From: Rana temporaria
Taxonomy: Eukaryota > Chordata > Amphibia > Anura > Ranidae
Assembly (NCBI RefSeq): GCF_905171775.1
Contig: NC_053489.1
Coordinates: forward strand, 330,680,089-330,744,088
Direction: 5' to 3'
Length of the DNA: 64,000 bases
Below the pieces are notes generated by a model, which was not told the DNA's origin, ran no database searches, and saw nothing but the letters and a program-made list of their open reading frames with translations. The first letter of the stretch is position 1. Each line of letters opens with the position of its first letter. This document shows, one piece after another, positions 56,479-64,000 of the stretch. A program made the translations under genes and the position numbers.

Positions 56479-57147
56479 TGTCACGTACCTTACCAGAGGC
56501 CGAAGTGCTGAGAGGGCTTCCCTTGCGACTAAGTGCAGAACGCCCCCTGGAGGTGACACAGGGGGAGCTATGCCCAGAGATGCAGGAGTTGCCAGCTGCG
56601 ACTTGCTGAGTAGATGTTGGAGATCAGCTGTAGACCAGGATACGCAGTCAGGCAGGGGTACCACGGAAGTAGCAGATAAGGTGGACTGGCAGGAAACCCA
56701 GGGGCGGAGTCAGGAGCCGAGCCGGTAGTCAAACACAGGAAGCAGGAAGTGACTAGAACAGGTCAGAAGGCAAGCCAAGGTCATACACTGGATCCAGCAG
56801 ACAGGAACAGGACAAAGGATGAGCCGAGAGACAAGCCAGGGGTCATGCACGGAGAAGTCTGGTCAGGCAAGCCGGGTCGTCAACAAGAATACAAGGAAAA
56901 CAGGAACAAGAACTCAGGATCACACCAAGGGCTGAAGATCATGCAGCAGTTGGTGACTGCTGCAACAAGCTTTAAATAGGACACTGACGCCAGGATTCCC
57001 GCCCACATTGCGGGCGTAATGGCGCACGCGCGTGCGCAGTGAAGAACAATGTATTTATGGTTTTGATGCCCGTATGCGCGCGCATGCGCATTGTGTTTGT
57101 ATACGCAAGACAGGTCTGCCAGTTTTTCCACGGTTGATTCTCTGACA
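56479..57147 (-). repeat. 5' LTR of the chromovirus
   Basis: 669 bp, near copy of 50489-51101 plus a segment of about 60 bp (about 56,916-56,980) with the TATA box. Confidence 0.93.
56938..56980 (-). promoter_or_regulatory. LTR TATA box and predicted RNA start
   Basis: Minus strand CCTATTTAAA (56,971-56,980) is followed about 30 bp downstream by 'ctgctgcatgat' (56,938-56,949), of which ten bases match the primer site. This segment is absent from the other LTR. Confidence 0.6.
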
Positions 57148-57152
57148 CTCAC

Positions 57153-58358
57153 GATCTTATAGATAAAGCCAAAGCCGAGGGCCTAGTCACGAAAACAGAG
57201 GTTGCCTTCCTAGTACACGATTTTTACAAGAGGCTATACTTTTAACACCTCCCCAAAATCCATTAAAAATTCTGATATTCCACCTAGAAGGCCGATAGTG
57301 GCTGCTATGGAGAGTGTTATGAGTTATTTTTCGATTTATATCGATCATTTTCTCCAACCACTAGTTAAAAACCTTCCCTCTTACATAAAGATAGTATTCA
57401 ACTATTGGATATGTTAAAACAATATCGATGGGAAGCCACCTATCGGTGGCTGTCGCTAGATGTTGTATCCCTTTACACATCAATACCGTATGATGTGGGT
57501 CTTTTGGCAACACAGTATTATCTTAACAAAGACCCTCGACAAGTACATTTCCTTTTGGATCTTTTGAATTTGGGGAATTTTGCATTCAAATCCAGGGAAC
57601 AGCAATGGGGGAAAACTTTGCCCCGAGTTACGCCAACCTTTACGATTGGATACTGGGAACAATTTAATATCTGGCACAATAATCCCTTTGCTGCTCATCT
57701 AATTTTTTTTGGTCTCTATATCGACGACATAGTCATCATTTGGGACGGACCAGACAGTCTAATTCCACAATTCTTGCAGCATTGCAATTCCAACAATATG
57801 GGCCTCTCTTTCACTGCCGTTACAGATGAGAAATCATTGGTTTTCTTGGATCTGGAATTGTCCCATGACGATAACATCATATATTCTCAAAATTATACCA
57901 AGCCCACTGCTGGAAACTCCTATTTACATTACGAGAGCTGTCATCATCCCCGTTGGGTCAATAATATTCCTAAAAGTCAGTTTTGTCGTTTAAAACATAA
58001 TTGTACCCGTTCACAAGATTACATTACTCATGGGCAAAAACTAAAAAATAAATTCTCAGACAAAGATTATCCCGATGAACTAGTGGAGGGGGCCTTCCAA
58101 CAATATCTCAGTACTGATGTAGGAAACCACAAAGCCAAGAAATCTGATGACAACTCACAATCAGTCCGCTTTGTCACTCAATTTCACAGCCAGTTTAGAA
58201 AAATGGAGAGGATTTTATCTAAACATTGGCCCATACTAATGGAGGATCCACATTTGAAATTTATTATTTCAGATCATCCATTAGTAAGCTACCGACGAGC
58301 TAGAAACATCAAAGCCCAAATAGCACCTAGCAAAATGAAAGCTATAGGGCCTCCCTGA
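57153..58358 (+). pseudogene. Penelope-like reverse transcriptase
   Basis: Continues from 50,488: DKAKAEGLVTK, 'LPKIHK'/'RRPIVAAMESV' across a shift, then an open frame from about 57,405. Motif A is DVVSLYTSIP, motif C is YIDDIVIIW, followed by FLDLELSHDD, NYTKPTAGNSYLHYESCHHP and a basic region. Between about 57,575 and 57,655 the frame is displaced: another frame there holds the expected IQGTAMGENFAPSYANL, so two compensating shifts destroyed that motif while leaving the ORF open. Confidence 0.88.
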
Positions 58359-58812
58359 CATTTCTTAACATTAAGGGAATGTACCAATGTAGGAAGGCAT
58401 GTTGCCTCACTTGCAAATACGTCACTCACAAACAAAAAAACTTTATGTGTAAGGGCAAACAGTACACCATATCTGAATTTTTCAAGTGCTCGTCAGACTA
58501 TGTAGTGTACTGTCTCACCTGCCCTTGTGGTCTTTTTTACGTAGGTCGCACAATTCGCACCCTTCATAAAAGGTTCGGTGAACACCGGAATTCTGTTGAA
58601 AAGGGGCTGGACAAGTATAGTGTGGCCCACCACTTCAAAGAAATCCACCAGCAGTCCCACGAGTATGGGTTATAGAGGGCATTTCCAAACATTTTCCCCA
58701 AGCAGAACGCTATAAGAGGCTATGCGAAAGGGAAAATTACTGGATCTACACCCTGGATAGCCTCTCGCCTGGTGGCTTGAATGAAGGCATTGAAATTAAT
58801 ATTTTATTATAA
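58359..58812 (+). pseudogene. Penelope-like GIY-YIG endonuclease
   Basis: A separate frame after the reverse transcriptase stop. Cysteine-rich linker (CRKACCLTCKYV), then the nuclease with YVVYCLTCPCGLFYVGRT, RTLHKRFGEHR and a YWIYTLDSL-type end in another frame. Canonical Penelope elements join this domain to the reverse transcriptase; here a stop and a shift separate them. It nicks target DNA for priming. Confidence 0.88.
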
Positions 58813-59960
58813 ATTCATTCCCGTATTCATAATGATAAAAATATCATTTTTTTAATAGATGATTAATTTTAAATAATGAAGAATTTATTATAGCTTTATT
58901 CCATTTGGTCTAATTTGGTTGATATTGTCTATTTTCCCTCTATTAGGGATATATACATTTACTATATACCAACCCATATTCATATCCAAGTTTCCCTCAC
59001 ATCCCCCAATCTCTTCTGTTTTTTGGAAAGAACTTTTCAAAAGAATTTTGGAATATTTCAAAATTCTTTTTAATCTCTTATTATTATTTTTAATATTATA
59101 TTTTTCTATCTCTTTTTGAGAAAGCATTTGGAAAAGATTTTTTGGGAATTTTTTGGAAAGTATGCAGGTATATATACATGTGTGTGTGTGTATATTTGTA
59201 TGCTTTTTGAAAGGATTTTTTGCTTATCAACCAAGATCCCAACAACATATGTTCGCTTGTTTTGTTCCGTATAGTGTATATATGGATATCGTTGGGGGTG
59301 TCCGCAGGGATGTACGCGTGTGTGCATGTGCGTGCACACAAGTTATGTCTGTGTGCGCGCACCTGGGTGCGGATGTGCTCTCCCCTGTATCATTAAATAT
59401 ATTAAAGTTCAATTCTAGTAGCCAACTATCCCCTTTTTTATTTGTAATAATTTCTTAATCTCCCTATTTTTTAAATATTTTACAATATTGTTTCCATCGC
59501 TGTTATTAGATTTTATTATTGTATTATTTGTATCATTGAGTGCATCGGTTTCCATAGCTACAAGGTCTACCAATAGGATAGTGTCCGGCTGGTTGATTTG
59601 TGCTTATAATTCCCACTCGTAAGATGGCCACTATAGAGCCTGAAGAAGAGGCACGCATGCCTCGAACGCGCGCATCCTCCCGCAGACCCATGACCCGGAA
59701 GTGACGTCATAGAGGCTGCACACTCGGGAAACATGCTCCCCTTCTCCATTGTTCCGAGAGCATTTGGCTTTCACCGTCGCTGCCATCTGAGGCAAGGAGC
59801 AGCGCTGATCCAGTCCCCAGGACATCAAGTGGCTACGGTGTTTTCCGGGATCACAGCGGATGAAAAAACATTATATGAAGCCTGTCATGTAGCTCCGTTT
59901 GTGAGTACATTATTTTTAAATGTTTTAACCTCAATAAATTACTTACCTGCTACGCTTAGA
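58813..59960 (+). mobile_element. Penelope 3' region
   Basis: AT-rich 58,813-59,570 with a TG-rich run near 59,175, then a GC-rich part with the hammerhead-like motif at 59,640 and 'gacccggaagtgacgtcata'. The boundary is not certain. Confidence 0.45.
59640..59676 (+). ncRNA. Hammerhead ribozyme-like motif, degenerate
   Basis: CTGAAGA, then a perfect 6-bp stem gaggca/tgcctc with loop cgca, then GAAC and GCGC. The consensus core is CTGATGA and GAAA, so box 1 has one substitution and box 2 has lost an A. Location downstream of the endonuclease fits the terminal-repeat ribozymes described for Penelope-like elements. Confidence 0.45.
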
Positions 59961-61195
59961 TGGCGCCGCTTTTTTCTTTTATTTGCTGCTCTCCAGATCA
60001 CTTCATCTGACGGCTGGCAGCCACTTTGCGGAAGTTACATCTATACACTCTTTTCAATGGACATTAATAATGGACTAATGCATTTCCATTAACCCCTTCC
60101 TGATCATTCCTTGTGACCTATGCCCCATAACAATTATATGTGTACATGTTAAGAGTGTGCTCAATCATTTTGTTTTTGTATTTTTTGACTATGGGAGAGG
60201 ATCTCTTTATAAATCAATGATAACATATGGCGAGGTATTTTCAAGAGACTAAACAGTCCTTCAAAAGGGGTCTATGAACCTGTCCTGACATATGTAACAA
60301 CTTACAGTACTACGTGAAACACAAGTTTGTCAGCCTGTCTGTAGTAATGGAACCACCTGCTGTTTGTGGTCTGAAGGTGCCCAGTGTGGGGTGTGGGGTG
60401 CACAAATGACCGAGCTGTGGGCCATGACCTCCTGTCATAAGTACTGTATGCCTAGGCTCTCTCGCTGTCTGGGAGTGCTGGATTATCAAATAAGGATGTC
60501 AGTGGGCTAGGTTCTGTGGATAGGGCATAGAGCTCTCGATGACGATGAGGGCTATGATCCCGGCATCGATCTTGATGTCAAAGGATATTAGACATCCAAA
60601 ATGTAGGGGAAAAGAGGCTATAGGGATTAGTCTACCAGTTAAGAATCAAGTAAAACGACATCACCCAGCTCAAGGTCCCTTTCACACCAAAATGCAGTGT
60701 AGGAAAAATGTTCCCTGTGCGACTCCCACAGGTAAATGTATTGCCCTTGCTAGAAGCATGTGGATGCCAGTGAAATTTTTATGACATCCCAAACACATTT
60801 TTTAAATGCAACTCATTTGCAGCCACCAAATCACATGGTACTGCAATTCCATGCAGTTTGGTGCAGCATGTGCTGAAAAAGTAGTGCTTGTGCAACTTTT
60901 TATCAAAATCGCACTGCACGGAAACATATAGGAATAGAGCCGTTAATCCTTGATGTTCAGGAGCAGGCTTCAAGGGAAGACTTAGGCTAGCCATACACGG
61001 AGCAAATTTATTTTCGCCAACCACGGATTAGGCAAAGAATTTTTCTTGATTACCCCATCAACACAAACAGTGTTTTTGCTGGAATCCCTCCTGCTGGGCC
61101 ATTGTCTTCTTTGATAGATCAACTTGGTACATTCAGCCTGCTCGTACACGGTTCAAATCTTGGTCGGTTCCTGCCTTAATATTCTCAGAGTATTT
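59961..61195. other. Unclassified sequence with element ends
   Basis: 'ttaaccccttcctgatc' at 60,089 looks like one end of a TTAA-type element, and 'ttaggctagccatacacgg' near 60,983 like one end of another MITE. No partner end is clear. No ORF is supported. Confidence 0.35.
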
Positions 61196-61636
61196 TTTTT
61201 TATATACTTAACGTTTTTATTTGAAAAAAAAAAAGGATTGCAGTACAAAATGACATGGGATGTCAAAACACTTATTGAACAGACTGTTGAGTTACAAAGT
61301 GAAACAATATGCCTCCAAATAGTTGAGAATTTGAAGGAGTACATGACAAACATAATATTATATAGGCTTGTCAACAATAAGACTTGTGAAATTAGACTGC
61401 AGACAGAAAATCAAAACGAACAAAAATAAATGTGGAACAGCAACTCAGGTCATTCTTGAAAACGCAGCGTGAGCCAAGGATTCCATTTAGCATCATAGAT
61501 AGGAATGGAGTCATGCAGCGTGTGTAATATTTTTTCTGATAACATTATTTGATCAATCCTAGTGAGAACTTGGGCGAACGGAACTGTGCTAGACTTCCAG
61601 TTAAGGGTGATTGCCCAATGCAATGCAATACACTAA
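61196..61636 (-). pseudogene. L1 ORF2 extreme C-terminus and 3' UTR
   Basis: The minus strand reads ILHTLHDSIPIYDAKWNPWL (across a shift), stops, and continues into a 3' UTR that ends at T/A runs near 61,195-61,235. The MITE at 61637 separates it from the rest of ORF2. Confidence 0.65.
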
Positions 61637-62378
61637 GGGCCAGATTCAGAAATAATGGCTTAAGTTTAGGCGGGCGTAGCGTATCTCATATACGCTACGC
61701 CGCCGTAACTTAGAGAGGTGAGTACCGTATTCACAAAGAACTTGCGCCCTAAGTTACGGCGGCGTAGTGTAAATGGGCCAGCGTAAGCCCGCGTAATTCA
61801 AAGTAGGCTGGTAGCGGGCGTGTTGTATGGAAAAGAATCGTGACCCCACATAAATGACGCACCTATGGAACGGCGCATGCTCGCGCATGCTCAGTATCAC
61901 GTTGAATTTTCTCCCTAAGTTACGCCGGCTCAATGCTTAGTCGACGTGAATGTAACCTACGCCCATCCCCATTCACGTACGACTTACGCAAACGACATAA
62001 AATACGACGCTGTTCCGACGTTTCCGACGTCCATACCTTAACATGACTTACCCCTGCTTTATGAGGGGTAAAGTTACGCCGGTCGTATGCCTTACGGAAA
62101 CAAAGTATTTTAATACGCCGGGCACAAGTACGTTCGTGAATCGGCGTATCTAGCTCATTTGCATATTCGACGCGGAAATATATGGAAGCGCCCCTAGCGG
62201 CCAACGTAATAATGCACCTAAGATACGACGGCGTAAGAGACTTACGTCAATCGTATCTTAGACAAATTCGGCCGTATCTGATTCTTTGAATCAGGCGCCG
62301 AGATACGACACCTCACATTCGGACTTACAATGGCGTATTTGGAGATACGCCATCGTAAATCCTTTCTGAATCTGGCCC
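61637..62378. mobile_element. MITE (gggccagattca type), 742 bp
   Basis: Ends 'gggccagattcag' and 'ctgaatctggccc'. Long inverted arms with 'tacgccgccgtaactta', 'gtacgttcgtgaatcggcgt' and 'cgatcgt'-like pieces. Flanking triplets do not match cleanly. It sits in L1 ORF2. Confidence 0.82.
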
Positions 62379-64000
62379 ATAGTATGTAGTAGTTTCATTA
62401 GGGGTTTAGGGGTATCAGGGATTCTTTCAAACAGCAGATAGTAAGTATGTGTTAGAGCCATGTGCTTCCCTGCCAGTTTGTCTATGAGCTCCAGAGTCTC
62501 TCTCCAAGTAGGTTGTAACACCTCACAATCCCAGAACACGTGCAGAAAAGAACCTGGATGAGCACAACCATGGAAGCAAGATGAGGAAGACTGTGGATAT
62601 TACTTACCCAAATGCTGGGGAGTATAATACCAGCGGGTGAATAATTGAATCGGTGTTTTCCTGATGGTAAGAGATTTGGTGCATGTACGCTAATTCTGCC
62701 AGTTAGTTTCCCAGTCATTATGATCATATTCCAAGTTTAGTTCATGTTCCCACTGGGTCATATGTTTCAATGTGGGACAGTCTCTTTCCATTTTCATAGA
62801 CTTATACAGTAAAGATATTAAGCCTTTCTGTATGGGGGCCGTTTGGCATAGAGACTCAAAATAGGTATGAGACTCAGAGGGGGTATTTGCATAGTGCGTC
62901 TGAAAAAAAGTGACGGCTTTGTAAGTAAGTATCTGTACAATTCCCCCGCTGGGATTTCCCTCTGGGCCTGCAGTTGGGAGAGCAAAAAAAATTTCTCATC
63001 CTGCAGGAAATCCTCCAGTGATGTCAAACCCTGTCTAGTCCACCACTCTAACGATTCTGGGTCCTCAAAGGTCGAAGGGAGCCTAGGATCACCAAGGAAG
63101 GAGACGCATGGGGTGGATATCTAATATAAGGGCTAGTTTAATTTCATAAAGATCCCATAGTTTCAGCAAGTGAGCGACAACCAGGTTCCAGGAACCTAAT
63201 TCTGAGGCATGGGATTTAGATGACCACATTATTCCCAGCAGGTAAAATGGGACTATCAAATCTCGCTCAATCCTGACCCATGCAGCTTTGAAACCTTTAA
63301 TATTCAATTGAGCCTGTTGTGAGAGTCTGGTAGCCAGATAGTATAGCCATACCTGAGGAACTCCCAGACCTCCTAATCTGTATGGGCGATATAGTTCTTC
63401 CCTAGAGAATCTCAGGGGCGTCCTTTCAAATGAATCTGTTTAAATGTGCTTGGAGTTTAAGAAGATAGGACTTAGGGATCTTAAGAGGCAGAGCACGGAA
63501 GTAGAGCAGTTTTGGCAGGATTGTCGTATTAATAGCAGTTATCATTCCTAGAAAAGAGATTCTGCAGGGAGACCAAGTTTTAAGTTTCAGATTCGAGATC
63601 AAGGGAGTGAAGTTAAGGTCGAATAAACCATCATAATCCCCAGAAAGTTTTACACCCAAATTAGGAAATGGAGGATTTAACCCATGAAAATGAGAAGGAT
63701 CTTTTAAGAGTTTCCAGCTCCGAGGGAGAGAAACCCACCGGGAGAGGCACCGATTTGGACTCGTTCACTGAAAGGCCAGAGATATCAGCAAATGTTGAGA
63801 GGGTTTGAAGGAGATTCGGTAAAGTGATCCAGGGGTTGGTGAGAAATAGAAGCACATCACCTGCATACATGCAGAATTATTAAGTGGAGGAGGCTTTTTT
63901 GTAACCTGAAATATCTGGGTGCTGCAGTATAGCAATGGCTAGGGGCTCAACAGCCAAAGTGAAAATTATTGGGGACAGTAGGCACCCCTGCCTGGTACCC
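62379..64000 (-). pseudogene. L1 ORF2, reverse transcriptase and C-terminal part, runs off window
   Basis: From the right edge: MYAGDVLLFLTNPWITLPNL, where YAGD replaces the catalytic YADD, then SVNESKSVPLPVGF, LGMITAINTTILPKLLYFRA, 'LPLKIPKSYLLKLQAHLNRF', the linker, and the C-terminal cysteine region with FLHVFWDCEVLQPTWRETLE (first residues across a shift). This is a Tx1-like L1. Its upstream part lies beyond 64,000. Confidence 0.82.

Larger units (their letters stand above)
50489..57147 (-). mobile_element. Chromovirus (sushi-type Ty3) LTR retrotransposon
   Basis: 6659 bp including a later L1 insertion. 5' LTR on the minus strand is 56479-57147, 3' LTR is 50489-51101, both bounded TGTC...GACA. 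Target duplication CTCAC at 50484-50488 and 57148-57152. Internal order is gag, protease, reverse transcriptase, RNase H, integrase, chromodomain, polypurine tract. It is broken by at least three in-frame stops, one frameshift and the L1 fragment, so it is inactive. It sits inside a Penelope-like element. Confidence 0.95.

Overview
This is non-coding eukaryotic DNA made almost wholly of transposable elements. I found no host protein-coding exon, tRNA, rRNA or CRISPR array. The mix of elements suggests an amphibian, most likely a ranid frog: Tx1-like L1 LINEs, Penelope-like elements, sushi-type chromovirus LTR elements, many MITEs with 'cgtacacac' ends and TTAA-flanked elements. The species call is inference from repeat content only.

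Layout. 0-12 kb: an 88-bp minisatellite, Harbinger-like and Tc1-like MITEs, a 2.7-kb palindromic foldback element (5147-7883), an L2-type LINE tail and a short MITE. 12.0-14.8 kb: a recent gag-only LTR retrotransposon with matching LTRs and a 5-bp target duplication. 15.2-17.9 kb: a pogo-type DNA transposon with an uninterrupted 432-aa transposase. 18-23 kb: a possible Penelope terminal region with a hammerhead-like motif, a MITE and a second foldback copy. 23-27.4 kb: a decayed hAT transposon. 27.4-35 kb: a minus-strand Tx1-like L1 whose ORF1 is broken up by a hAT MITE and by about 5 kb of further insertions (two foldback copies, a plus-strand L1 3' end and smaller elements). 36.5-42.9 kb: TTAA-type elements and a 4.7-kb Harbinger transposon with a two-exon transposase, a second gene on the other strand and a nested hAT MITE. 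43-49.4 kb: a hAT fragment, an internally deleted derivative of the same Harbinger family, a hAT MITE and another L1 3' end. 49.4-60 kb: a Penelope-like element split by a 6.7-kb chromovirus, which is itself split by a 1.1-kb L1 fragment. 61.2-64 kb: the 3' part of a minus-strand L1, cut by a MITE and running off the window.

How the parts work together. Autonomous-type elements (pogo, Harbinger, chromovirus, L1, Penelope, hAT) sit beside shortened relatives that would need their enzymes: the Harbinger MITEs, the gag-only LTR element and the hAT MITEs. Target duplications and nesting give a relative order of insertion at several places. The two most interesting signals are these. Both LTR families have a 10-nt perfect match between the sequence just after the 5' LTR and the predicted 5' end of the RNA, which points to self-primed reverse transcription. 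The foldback family carries a TATA box followed 140-360 bp later by AATAAA, mirrored in both arms in two of the three copies, like tiny divergent transcription units.
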